A stretch of DNA of 64,000 nucleotides, taken from the NCBI GenBank assembly GCA_016648135.1, contig JADDOH010023643.1, forward strand, positions 558,001-622,000, given 5' to 3'. Every line of letters starts with the position of its first letter. The first letter of the stretch is position 1. The stretch is from Agrypnia vestita. Taxonomy: Eukaryota > Arthropoda > Insecta > Trichoptera > Phryganeidae. The notes under the pieces were generated by a model, which was not told where the DNA came from, did no database searches, and worked only from the letters and a program-made list of their open reading frames with translations. Made by a program: the position numbers and the translations under genes. Positions 46,276 to 56,940 of this stretch are shown piece by piece.

Positions 46276-47319
46276 TTTTTGAAAATTTAATTAAAAATAT
46301 ACGTTCTTGTGTGAAAAAGTAAAAATATGAGGCACTCGCCTGATGATCAAATGGTTTATTTGGTGGTTCAAGAATTCGGTCGTTCGGAGACCACAACATT
46401 AGTGCTATTTTCATAGAAAAAGTATACTTTTAAAGTGCAATTTAATTCGTGATAAAATCATGATGAAAATAATCTTGATATGTGTTAATACGAAAATAAT
46501 AGAGACTTAAGTAAAACCCAACTATATAATTTGATTTTATTTGAAAAATATATAAGTTTATATTAAAAACGTATTAGTAAGGAAACATACTTCTCACGAC
46601 TAAAGTCATGTACTTAGTTGTGTGTAGTACAAAGTATGGTCACGTGTATAATGCGACATTTTGTATTAGAATTCAGATACCTACCATTTAATTATTATCT
46701 TTAGTAATTTACTTGAAATAGGTATTAAGTATTGAAAGAAAAATATGTAATACTAATAACTATATAAAGAATCTTATTTTTTTGATTTGTTTCATGTAAT
46801 ATCAGCATTAAAATTTAAATATCATTACTAAATAAAAATATCAGCACAATAATTTAAATATCATTTTTAATTTAAATATCAACAAAGAAATAAAGGTTTT
46901 TCTATTTAATAATAATAAAAAAATGATATAATTTATAATGCGAACCATTCAAAAAATATCAGTAAACTATTAGAATGTATATGAATATAATACCATCTAT
47001 CGTGATAATTAAATATTGTATAAATATATCACAAAAGAGTTTTGTAATATAAGTAATAAAAGTGTACTTCTTTTAATAAAAATAAATATATGATTAAGTA
47101 TAAATTGCTTGTTTTTATTTAAATATGTAAATGTGTGCGTTATATAGATGGAAACTAATAATTATTTTCAATATAGCACCTTACCAACAAAAATATTATT
47201 ATAAAATACGCACATTACTCTTTGACTACGCTGCGTATAAAAATATATTATTTATGAATTTTATTCCATAAAAAAATTATTTTCATTTTTCAACGCATTA
47301 CGCACATTAAATTCACCAA
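46276..47319. other. AT-rich span, no gene seen
   Basis: 46800-46885 has three loosely repeated TTTAAATATCA(T/G)(C/T)A units. Otherwise plain. Confidence 0.5.
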
Positions 47320-47600
47320 CTATTCAAAAAAATATGTGAGCATGCCCATCGTAGATTCACAAGTGAGAAAATACAAAATTCCGCGCGGAAAAACTTATTC
47401 CCTTTTGGGATGTCGACGATAAAAAAGGTACTCCACCCCTGTTTTATCGCTGGTAGCAATAATGGCTCGGTCGTAACATAACTTTCGCGGCTAAACCGAC
47501 CGGGGTCTGGCGAGTGCGAGAGGGACGCGCGCATGCATCCCGCCGCGAGAACGAGCGAGAGGTTCGACTCCACCGCCGGGAAATAAAGGAGGTAACAATA
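47320..47600. promoter_or_regulatory. GC-rich island, candidate conserved non-coding element
   Basis: Contains TTTTATCGCTGGTAGCAATA, CGGTCGTAACATAACTTTCGC, GGCTAAACCGACCGGGG and CGCGCGCATGCATCCCGCCGC. The minus frame across it (138 codons) begins in AT-rich DNA and shows no domain. Confidence 0.4.
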
Positions 47601-48094
47601 TTTGCTTTGATTGTTAAATAAAACCTGAGTGAATCTGAATCTGGATGATGCCGAATTCCGAGTAAAGTTCAGAGGAGATTTGTAAAAATGTTTACTGTTA
47701 TTGTTAGATCCAATATTAGATAAGTTCATTGTTTACGTAACTTTTTTGTAAAGTATCTTAGCAATGATTTTAAATTTTCGTTGAAATCAGGATTGAGGGA
47801 TAAAAGAAATAAAAGATAAGTGCTATGGGACTCCTTAAGTGGTGGAGTATTGTTCATCTTGGGAATTTATAGACTCAAATTGTGTTCGAGGGTTTTATAA
47901 AGTTGTTTGACAAATCATAAATGTCAATTTTTCATTGCGTGTGAAATACCTGGTTAAAATACGCCTTTGGTTTGTGAATTATATTTTTGTTAACAGTCAT
48001 GATTATTATTGTTCATTTTTCTAAGTTTATTTATTTTACCCTTATTTAATTGTTATATGAATAATTTATTGATAGATAAAAGTTCAACTTTACC
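47601..48094. other. AT-rich span, no gene seen
   Basis: No recognised element. Confidence 0.5.
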
Positions 48095-48275
48095 GGAAGG
48101 CTCTAGAGGCGCCTCGAATTACCTTAAAATGTGTGGAGCTACCCACAAAATACAAAGATTCTAGACACTGCCATGAGAGGTGCAGTGGGGCAGCTATATA
48201 GCTGCAAACACCAAGCACCAGAGAGTTCCAAGTTAGAATCTGCGATCAGCGAGCGACATGGTACAGGTAATATTT
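48095..48275 (+). promoter_or_regulatory. Candidate TATA-type promoter and short first exon
   Basis: CAGCTATATAGCTGC (48189-48203) is a TATA-like box. Upstream lie GGAAGGCTCTAGAGGCGCC and AGATTCTAGACACTGCC, loosely like heat-shock-element half sites. About 65 bases downstream CGACATGGTACAGGTAAT offers an ATG followed by a splice donor, as in genes whose first exon codes for only a few residues. No downstream exon was found, so this may be chance. Confidence 0.2.
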
Positions 48276-48502
48276 TCATGTGCTAATTTTTGGGCGCGAT
48301 CTGGAGAGTTCTAGAGAGTATTGTTAAAAAAAAGTACTAGAGCACGGCTTTGAATCCTATATTGATGATACTTTGGCCAGTTGACCATCTATGATAACTT
48401 GGAAAGATTGGTGACGGTTGGTGACTGCTGGATACAGAGTCCACTATTTATATACACCACAAAAAAAAACGAATGAATGGACGGACAGAAATATTTTATT
48501 TT

Positions 48503-48587
48503 TTATTTTTTAACAAACAGACCGTCAACAGGTCATTAATGACCCCTATAGATGGTCCTAAAGTGACATTAGAGTACAAAGAAAGAA
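48503..48587 (-). repeat. Dispersed repeat R4, copy 2
   Basis: Reverse of 36717-36812; keeps AGGTCATTAATGACC, a palindrome, at its centre. Confidence 0.65.
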
Positions 48588-48626
48588 AATGTTGTGAATT
48601 TTTTGAAAATTATATACAATGAACAT

Positions 48627-48711
48627 GAGTAGCTTGTTGGTCTTGTGTAAAATAGTAAAAATATACATGTGAAGCGTGTTCCGTGTTCGCATCTCTATTT
48701 AAAAAAAAAAA
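48627..48711 (+). repeat. Internally deleted SINE, family A, copy 5
   Basis: The head GAGTAGCTTGTTGGTCTTGTG is joined directly to AAAATAGTAAAAATATACAT, then the tail GTTCCGTGTTCGCATCTC and A11. About 110 bases, including box B, are missing relative to the copy at 25.1 kb. Confidence 0.75.
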
Positions 48712-49803
48712 CATTTTGAATATGACATAATTACACAATACACTCTTACGATAAATTGAAAATAAGTAATGAATAAATATTAAATATGTTTTTGTACAAT
48801 ACTTGATACACTTTTTATGATAAATAAAAAATAAATAATGCCTTAATGATAAAATGAATTGTAAATAATATTCAGAAAAAAATAATAAATATCGGAAATC
48901 AATAATCATCATTTAGGAAGATGTTCTTGATAAGCAAGTTTTAACATAATACACAATACACTTTTTATAAACAAATAATACAAACAAATAAAAGTAAAAA
49001 ATTTAAGTGATAAACAAATTCAGTATAATATAAAGACTATCACAAATAGGTGGCGATTGATAGGTACCTACATCATCTATGCCATCATATACAACCGACT
49101 TCCTTCCTTCTTCTTCTCTCTTCCCTCTTCCACGATCACAATTGCTCTCATCGAGAACAGGATGATTTTTTTTAAATATAATATTAATACGAGACACGTG
49201 TGGTGACCTCAAAATAAACGCAATATTTTTAGAGTAGTTCCGGCATTTTACAATGCTTCTCAATCAGTTACACGCCAATTAAACATCCAAATTATGTTCA
49301 TTTGAGATGGCAGAGATTTTGGCACCCATATTTATTACTTTGTCATCAAAACTATGCATTCATTTCAGAGAGGTGCCAAGAGTTAGGACTGTTCTATAAA
49401 AAATAAAACAATATTAAGCCAACGATAATCACTAATGTGTTAATAAATTAATCGAGTCTTCATTATTGTCTATATAACAAAGTTTATTTGTTAGTACCAG
49501 TCGGTAGAATGATTTTTGCGGTTTCGATGTAGTGCCACTTCCAATTTATTATACATAAGAGATTTAATATTATAATTAGGTACTTACATGTAGGTATGCA
49601 TAGTTATTACGTGTTAACATAAATAAATATTATAAAATAATTAAAAAAAAATGAAAAAAAAAATAGTATCCCTTTATTTTTCAAACTAGCCGCACACCCT
49701 AGGAAAATCATGGAGGGGGCGTAAATTAATAGTTTACGTCTCAGCTAAGCCCTGCCCTTACAATGTGTAGTATATATTATAGTGTATTTTTGACGTGCCA
49801 GTG
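48712..49803. other. AT-rich span, no gene seen
   Basis: 48715-48900 contains repeated AATAATAAATA-type words. Nothing else. Confidence 0.5.
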
Positions 49804-49975
49804 AAAAGCGGTGGTGGCCGTATCGCTTAGTTACCGCGTTGCCGTCCGCGCGTCTGAGTTTCGAGTCTTTCTCCAGTCTTTAATTTCGTTTTTCAGCCAT
49901 GAATTGCAGGAAATTACGGATTTATGGGACAGACAGACAAGGACATTATTATATTTAGATTAGATTAGATTAGAA
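49804..49975 (+). repeat. tRNA-derived SINE, family C, copy 2
   Basis: AAGCGGTGGTGGCCGTATCG head, box B GAGTTTCGAGTC, GACAGACAGACAAGG and a (TTAGA)n tail at 49956-49974. The tail resembles, but is not, insect telomere repeat TTAGG. Confidence 0.75.
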
Positions 49976-50654
49976 TGCCAAAATTAAAGCAAATTGTTAT
50001 GTTTGTTGGTTATGTTTCATTGGAAAGAAAATATTCTGCCTAACAATACATTTTATTTGCTTTTAAGTTACTTTTAATATTTAATTTGACTGCAAGCCTT
50101 CAAAATGGAATGTCAAGTATACAAAAGTAAGCCCTTTTGACACGTTAAAAATGGATATTTTTTATCACAGAGTCATTGAAAAACTTGTAGAACGTTGGCA
50201 AGACGATACAAATAATAAAAAGAATACAATATTTGTACATTACATTACATACATACAAAGTACATAACAAAAGCATTTTTTTGTTGTTGGAATTCATTTG
50301 AAAAAAACGGATACAACTTCGGTATGTTAACATTCAAAATATTATAATTAATGTAATTAATATATTAAATATTAATGTATAAACTCAAGGGGTTATTAAA
50401 AATCTATTAAAACTACTTGTTAGATTTAAAAACAATTATTGGAACTTGTAGAAAGTGCGTTAACGTCCTGAGGTAAATTTTATATAGTGCCCCAACTATT
50501 TTATTGTGTATAAATTATATTGTATAAATTTATTTAAAAAAAAACTCCTTCATAACTAGGTCTTGATTATTTTGGACGCGTTTAGCAGCATTTACAAATT
50601 TGTAGATTTAGGGTTAAGAACACGCTGATTTTTTTAATTATCTTGCTTTATGAC
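49976..50654. other. AT-rich span, no gene seen
   Basis: No recognised element. Confidence 0.5.
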
Positions 50655-50715
50655 TGTATACAGAGTATGGCGTTCTCTCCTCTCCTACCCCTACGGGGAA
50701 ACGGCACGATGGTAA
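50655..50715 (+). pseudogene. LINE 3' tail (RTE-type)
   Basis: Reads RVWRSLLSYPYGETARW, matching in opposite orientation the ends at 51420 and 54662 (RVWRSILSAYPHGETA). Only about 60 bases. Confidence 0.5.
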
Positions 50716-51049
50716 GATGGTTAGCACCATTTAAATGCAATGCTGTCGCCCTTTGCCAAAATATTATAATTTTATATTATATGTTTTGGCTATTGGTATG
50801 TTCCCAATACTTTTTTGTCTTTTAGTATGTTTTTCGCACGATCTTGAGAAGTGTACCCTTTATGTGTATATCACAGATATTTTATGTGAGAGAAAAATGG
50901 TAGTGCAATTGAGAGAGAAATATATATTTTTGCATTAAGCATACAAAACCTCTCAGCGATCAAATCATAGTTGAGTGGTGCTACAATGAAGTACGACCAA
51001 TCTGTAGGAATACTTTCAGTGCAGTAAGACCAATATTGAAGAAGTCAGG

Positions 51050-51362
51050 TTAAGAATTTTCGAGCTAAGACAAGACAAAGCTGACTCCTTTCAAATTTGT
51101 GTATGAAAACAGAATGATTCTGGATATGATAGAAAGTGAAGAGTGACCCACCACACAACCGGGACCGTTTTATGAGCAATTGCTCCTATATCGGCCCAAC
51201 AATTTCTTCATTTTTTTATGTTAAAGTGGTAATCCTTCCTACACCACTTAAACTCATATGAGTGCAAGGGGAGCGGCATAAGACAGAGGAATGTGGAAGC
51301 ACCTTATCGAATCTTTGGGCCTCCCACCCTACTAGGACGAGGGGATGAAGATGATGATGGCT
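51050..51362 (+). pseudogene. LINE 3'-end fragment
   Basis: The end reads RNVEAPYRIFGPPTLLGRGD followed by (GAT)n at 51345-51357. It matches the minus-strand fragment at 21485-21725. Upstream (51050-51240) is unreadable but less AT-rich. Confidence 0.4.
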
Positions 51363-51419
51363 AGCATGTGCGGAATATAAAAGTATTTTGAGTATAGGAT
51401 GTTCTATATTTTACTTACT

Positions 51420-51565
51420 TATTTACTTACCATCACGCCGTTTCTCCGCGGTGATAGGGAGAGAGGATAGAGCACAATACTCTTCTATCCTGACATACAA
51501 CTTTCGCTTTGTCTACATTCATACATCTTCGCATATTTTAATATCAATAATACGAGATGGTCATT
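51420..51565 (-). pseudogene. LINE C-terminal fragment (RTE-type)
   Basis: The minus strand reads RRCMNVDKAKVVCQDRRV, LCSILSPYHRGETA and a stop, the same tail as at 54662-54935. Confidence 0.5.
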
Positions 51566-51759
51566 CTAATACTTGTTGAGAATCTTATTTTTATATGCCG
51601 CTTTGCACCACCTTATATGCTTGTGTCACGGGATGTCCCTGAAAAAGTGCTACTAGAAAATGTATCCATCTGTCAAAGGTAATGAATGGATATACAATAC
51701 GTGTATTGTTTATTACTGAAAATTGAAGAGAATTGGACAGAAGTCTATTACAGTCATGA

Positions 51760-52035
51760 AGTCATCAATAGATCAGCGGCGGTTTCCTCCTCTGAAGAAA
51801 TAGGTACCTCCCAGATAGGATCAGCATGCGGCGGCCCCTGGTGCTGAATAGCTAATGGAGAGGAGCGAGCGGAGATCACCAGATCGCTGAGGAGCCATCG
51901 GACGGAACACGATGAGTAATTATCGATAATAGCCGAGTGATTGTCTCACGTCTGCCGCAGGATGGATGGATGCTGCGATCCATTCCAATAGAGGGCGCCG
52001 AAGCAGCCAACGGGACAAAGGGGAGATGAACATGT
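51760..52035. promoter_or_regulatory. GC-rich island with DRE-type palindrome
   Basis: ATTATCGATAAT (51919-51930) is a perfect palindrome containing TATCGATA, the core bound by DREF/BEAF-type factors in insects. Around it are GCATGCGGCGGCCCCTGG, GAGCGAGCGGAGATCACC and GAGGGCGCCGAAGCAGCC. Candidate promoter, insulator or enhancer; inference. Confidence 0.35.
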
Positions 52036-52312
52036 GAGGATTTAAAAAAAAAAACGATCTTCGATGCAACTTAGGATGACTTTCTTTCATTTACAGAGTG
52101 GGAATTAAACGTTGTTACGCAGTAAGAACAAACACCAAGAAAAAAAATATATAAAAAATGCAAATAAATATCATTGAATGATTTAGCAATCACTTTATGG
52201 TGCAACATTTTAATTTAATACATAATTTGTATTTAAACTTTGTAAAAAAATAACTTATTTGACAAAAAAAAAAACAGATTAAACCAAGCCTCTGATTTTT
52301 TGCAGAATATTC

Positions 52313-52416
52313 AATTGACTTATTTACAGACAGAATAATTGACTTATTTACCTGTTTTGATGAAATCCATAAGGGAAATCCATAAGGGATGAAATAATAA
52401 AAAATACCATAAGGGA
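52313..52416. repeat. Short direct repeats before the mariner
   Basis: AATTGACTTATTTAC occurs at 52313-52327 and 52337-52351. CCATAAGGGA occurs at 52367, 52380 and 52407. Confidence 0.75.
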
Positions 52417-52455
52417 AAATCGATATGATAACGAAAAAACTTATGAGTCGACATA

Positions 52456-53744
52456 TTAGGTCCTTACATATGAAATTGGCGTTTTGCCGTACTGGCAAAT
52501 TTGATCTCAAATATCTTCTCTTTGGTTAGGAATTCCAAATCCAAATTTATACAGCTATTTACTCATGTATTTGTGTTTTGAAAATTATAATTCATTTGTT
52601 TTTTCCTCAATTGTTTTTTTCTTTGCGTCACTCAGTTTACAAAACGAAAAACTTGAAATATCGCGTTATTTACGAGTACGAGTTCCACCGTGGCACCAGT
52701 GCTGCAGAAACGGCTCGAAGGATTAATGATGTGTATGGCGACGGTGCCGCAAAAGAAAACACAGTGCGTTTTTGGTTCCAACGTTTTCGTTCTGGAAATT
52801 TCGACCTGCAGAACAAGCCCCGTGGACGGCCGGAGACCAAAGTTGATAATGAAGAATTGAAGGCTATTGTGGAAGCGGATCCATCGCAAACCACATCCGA
52901 GTTAGCTGCAGGCTGCGGTGTTAGTGATAAAACTGTTTTAATCCACTTGAAGCAAATTGGTAAGGTGAAAAAGCTTGAAAGGTGGGTACCTCACGAATTG
53001 AGTGAAGCAAATCAACAAACGCGCGTTGACTGCTGCGTTGCATTACTCAACCGGCACAATAATGAAGGGATTTTAAATCGAATCATTACCTGTGATGAAA
53101 AGTGGATCTTGTACGATAATCGGAAGCGCTCATCGCAATGGCTGAACCCTGCCGAACCAGCCAAACCATGCCCCAAGCGAAAATTGACTCCAAAAAAGTT
53201 ACTTGTGAGCGTTTGGTGGACCAGTGCTGGTGTCGTTCACTACAGCTTTCTTAAATCTGGCCAGACGATTACGGCAGATGTCTATTGTCAGCAACTGCAA
53301 ACCATGATGGAAAAGCTAGCTGCTAAACAACCGAGGCTGGTTAATCGCTCTAGGCCACTGCTGCTTCATGATAACGCTAGACCACACACTGCACAACAGA
53401 CGGCTACCAAATTAGAGGAGCTTCAATTGGAATGTCTAAGACATCCACCGTACTCTCTGGACCTTGCCCCAACAGATTACCATTTTTTTCGAAATTTGGA
53501 TAACTTCTTGCAAAGGAAAAAATTCAACTCCGATGGAGCAGTCCAAACCGTCTTCAAAGATTTTATTGATTTCCGTCCGAATGGTTTTTTTAGTAAAGGG
53601 ATCGATGAACTACCTATGAGATGGCAGAAGTGCATAGATAGCAATGGTACATATAAATACATACACATAAATATATTATAATAAAAAAAAATCGGCTTTA
53701 TGTTCCTCCCATACTAAACGCCAATTTCATATGTAAGGACCTAA
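52456..53744 (+). mobile_element. mariner element, cecropia/Hsmar1-like group
   Basis: Identical 29-bp inverted termini (52456-52484 and 53716-53744) begin TTAGGTCCTTACATATGAAA. TA flanks both ends (52454-52455 and 53745-53746), the Tc1/mariner target duplication. The 1,289-bp length is typical of the family. It encloses one uninterrupted transposase frame. The perfect termini and open frame indicate recent arrival. Confidence 0.95.
52578..53681 (+). CDS. mariner transposase
   Basis: The 367-codon frame encodes a DD34D transposase that cuts and joins DNA at the element ends. Residues ~30-130 form two helix-turn-helix motifs around the GRP hook (RGRPETKVDNEELKAIVEAD). Then come WVPHEL (136-141), TCDEKWILYD with catalytic D173, HDNARPH with D265, and YSLDLAPTDYHFF with D300; exactly 34 residues separate the last two. 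The first 22 residues have no family counterpart. Codon 23 is ACG in the context where the usual 345-residue protein would start, so the normal ATG has probably mutated and an upstream in-frame ATG is used, if any. YSLDL replaces the usual YSPDL. The C-terminus after SNGTY is also unusual (KYIHINIL). Activity is uncertain. Confidence 0.9.
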   Translation: MKIIIHLFFPQLFFSLRHSVYKTKNLKYRVIYEYEFHRGTSAAETARRINDVYGDGAAKENTVRFWFQRFRSGNFDLQNKPRGRPETKVDNEELKAIVEADPSQTTSELAAGCGVSDKTVLIHLKQIGKVKKLERWVPHELSEANQQTRVDCCVALLNRHNNEGILNRIITCDEKWILYDNRKRSSQWLNPAEPAKPCPKRKLTPKKLLVSVWWTSAGVVHYSFLKSGQTITADVYCQQLQTMMEKLAAKQPRLVNRSRPLLLHDNARPHTAQQTATKLEELQLECLRHPPYSLDLAPTDYHFFRNLDNFLQRKKFNSDGAVQTVFKDFIDFRPNGFFSKGIDELPMRWQKCIDSNGTYKYIHINIL

Positions 53745-53954
53745 TATTATAAGGTAGTATTTCTGTGATTTTTCTAAATAAATGTTTAAAATTGAGATTT
53801 TTCTCTCAATTTTCATACTGAACATATTAAATATTGTGAATTACCTCGGAATACTTTCGTCAAAAAATCTTATGTAGGTGTACTTATTCATGCGATTAAA
53901 AAATAAAATTTCTTCAAAAAGAGCAAAATGATTTTATGGTGACATCAATAAAAA

Positions 53955-54095
53955 TGTTTATTGTTTTCGCCACTTATTTATTGAAAATATCAATATGTTT
54001 TAGGGTCCTTCGTCAGGATACATTGTGTCCATTGGCCCTGAAAAATGTGGATATTTTCAGTATATAAGTGGTGAGAACAAAGTACATTTTTATTA
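53955..54095. mobile_element. Penelope-like terminus, inverted pair
   Basis: Left arm 53957-54008 and right arm 54039-54092 are inverse copies sharing TTTTCRSCACTTAT and GATATTTTCA words. The minus strand of the left arm keeps CTGACGA (54017-54011) and GGACCC, but the rest of stem II and the G of GAAAC are gone. Confidence 0.5.
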
Positions 54096-54661
54096 ATTAT
54101 ATAAAAAATAAACTCCAAAAGTAGGTAATTATATTTGATGGTTGAACAAAATAGGTTGATTTCAGAAAAAAACAACTATATATGTAAATACAATAACAGA
54201 CAGATAAATTAATAGCCAAAGCGTCAGCAAATTAATTTTTGAAAGAGGTTGCTACGTGACGTAAATAAACAAGAAATTTCACAAAAAAATATTTTAAATT
54301 AAAAACTATATTCAAAATGTCTGAAATCTTAACCAGTTGCTACGTTATAATTTTATTTAAATCACTGAACATGTCAAGTAGCATATAAATGTGTCGCCAA
54401 ATCTGGACTAGACTTGCAAAATGAGGAAAATCGTTAAATTTCAGGTTAAAATACTATTTCATAATTTATTCCTAAATCGTGCTATAAATATATAATCTAT
54501 AAATATTTATAAGTTTAAAAAAGTGATGTCATTGGTTTTTAAATATTATTCAACCAATGTATTTCACATCTAGTAAATCCATCATTTTGTGTTTTTGTCG
54601 TCATCAATTTGAAAGCATATTTTAAAATTTTGCAAGGAAATTATTTACAAAGATATATGAA
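54096..54661. other. AT-rich span, no gene seen
   Basis: No recognised element. Confidence 0.5.
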
Positions 54662-54935
54662 CTTACATCACGCCGTTTCCCCGTGGGGATAAGCAGAGAG
54701 GATAGAGCGCCATACTCTTTTGTCCTGACGTACAAATCTCGCCTCATCCACATTCATACATCTTCGCGTGTAAGCTCGACGGTTGTTGAGGCTTCGTAGG
54801 GGACCATCTTCCAGTATCTGGTTAATCTGATCGTTTCATGATATTTCTGACACCGCCAACACTGTGTGTAATATTACAATTCTTTATTCATTCTCTCAAC
54901 AAGCCCAAACCACCTGAATGATCCTTTTTTAATTC
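54662..54935 (-). pseudogene. LINE C-terminal fragment (RTE-type), longest copy
   Basis: The minus strand reads, with one or two shifts, QVVWAC, NDQINQILEDGPLRSLNNR, RAYTRRCMNVDEARF, VRQDKRVWRSILSAYPHG and ETA-stop. This is the best-preserved copy of the family also seen at 9200, 50655 and 51420. No RT remains. Confidence 0.6.
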
Positions 54936-56479
54936 TATAAATTATGCTTAGATCATCTTTACATTCATTCCTAATATCTTCATTCTTTACTCAATCGTAA
55001 ATGGTTTTGCAAAGATATTGTTTTAGTGGTTAGCTGGGCCTAGGTATATCCTAGCTTCAGCCCACATGGTGATGGCTTGAGGTAAAGCGAAAGACGATGG
55101 AGATGCCGTACTCAGTTTCAGCTTTCAGTAAGGTAGCTGAGGCGACCAGTATCTCCTTTGGTGGCTGTAGTCCAGTACGCACTCCATGCAGTTGGCCGCA
55201 CCAAAACAAAATGAAAGTTTCAGCAAGTTGGATCTTTGCTTGTTGGTGTTTAATCTTCAGATGGTAAAGCCACCGTCATCATGTTTTTTTTATCTTTCCC
55301 TACACACGATAGCACACCTAACTTCTCTTCATTTAAACATTCACATTTCTAGTTAACTTTCTTTTCATTAAAAAACAGGCATCAATTAAACTTTTAAATC
55401 ACATTTATTATTATTTTGAGTTTCCATATTCAATCAACAACTTTGGAAAGAATCGTTTTCTTCTCTAGAATGAGCTAAATTATAAAACTAATAATATATT
55501 TAATCAATACGCATAACAATAATTAAATAAATAATACAAAATAAACTTTAAGAACATTTTATTTTAAATATCTGAGGAATATCAAAGTTATAAATTCATG
55601 TTTAAGATGGTTGTGTTTATTCGATTCTTTTTTACTTTTTCTTGTATTTATTAACACGAAATTATCATATTTAAACAGATTAAATGCTGACGCCGAATAT
55701 TTTAGCTTGATGCAGGAATCCTATCAAATGACACTTGTTTGATTATAACTAGTTTTACTGCAAACTCTTTCGTCTGGAAATTCTAGGAAAAAATGTGTAA
55801 GGTTTTTGATTAGGATGTGAGGTGTAAATTACTGATTTATATTATAAACTAAATGTCAGTTGCTGTTCATATGTATAGCAATGCTAAAAGAAAAGTTAAA
55901 AATTGTAAACTATACATGACAAATGGACATAGCAATATATTTATATGTTGCGGAAATTCATTTTATTTTAATTAAAAGTGGTGGCGTTTACTTGGTGGAA
56001 ATCTATTTTAACAATTATGAATAAAACACTTTATTTGACTAGTTTATTTCACGTCATAAGACATTGGATGACTGGCTGCTGTCTGGGCTAGGCAGAAACG
56101 TTATCTCTAAGCTGTGAAAATGTGCCACCGTAGCCCACAAGATTTGCTAACATAATGCTAAAAAAAGTAACGGCACACACATTTTAACTACATAAGTTTA
56201 GTTTAATAACTACACCAAATTCGGTTGTGAACAGAACTTAATGTAGTTTTTGAAGTAGCCTTATAGTACTTCTTTAAGATAATCGATATTTTTTATTGCA
56301 TTATTAATGCTAGTAAAATTGGCCCAACTTAAATGTTCACTGGATACATTTAAGACTATATTGGTAAATGAATAACACAAGATACCCTTGTTAAGATTTA
56401 TCGTTTCATTATTTCGAAATTAATAGTAAAAAACATTATCTTTCATTTTTATTTCCGATTTAAAGAGTGTTTAATTTGA
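54936..56479. other. No gene; unrecognised less-AT block at 55020-55280
   Basis: The block (GGCTTCAGCCCACATGGTG-like sequence, CAGTTGGCCGCACC) could be another old LINE tail, but no family motif is readable. The remainder is AT-rich. Confidence 0.35.
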
Positions 56480-56940
56480 TGAACATTATTCCTCCGTTGT
56501 CGCTAATTTCACAGCTAAGACATTTACACAAACCCCTTTGTGTCATCTGTATGCCTGGCACGCTTGCATAGACGTTATTAAATACACATTCATCAGTGTC
56601 ATCTATGGTCGCACACTTGCCCCGTGAAGCTGTGTGCATCTCTCTAATTACTCACGAGCACCGAGCCATCTTACCATCTTAAACCGGGAGCAATTACGAA
56701 CCGATCTTATCGACGATGTGTATCGATATTTTTTCAGTTTATTTATCGGAGTCAATATCTTGATAAGTCGATATTCACCTCGCTGGTTGTGGTCGGAAAT
56801 TGTCAACTAACAACACCTAATGGACTCTAATACGTTTAATGAAGCGTCTATTAGACATCAGTTAGATTATTGCTGGCCGGAGCCTATTTACACTTCGGTG
56901 TTAGCAGAATCACTTACAATCCTGCCGACTCTATAAAATA
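56480..56940. promoter_or_regulatory. Long mixed-composition island, candidate enhancer
   Basis: Carries CTCTCTAATTACTCACGAGC, GAGCAATTACGAACC, TGTATCGATA and GTCGATATTC, GGTTGTGGTCGG (runt-like TGTGGT) and TAATGGACTCTAATACG. High site density without a reading frame suggests cis-regulation; unproven. Confidence 0.4.

Noticed and set aside
47313..47729. 138-codon minus-strand frame
   Set aside because: Frame is longer because of a GC-rich island; sequence is not protein-like.
49956..49974. Telomere-like TTAGG array
   Set aside because: Unit is TTAGA and it forms the tail of a SINE.
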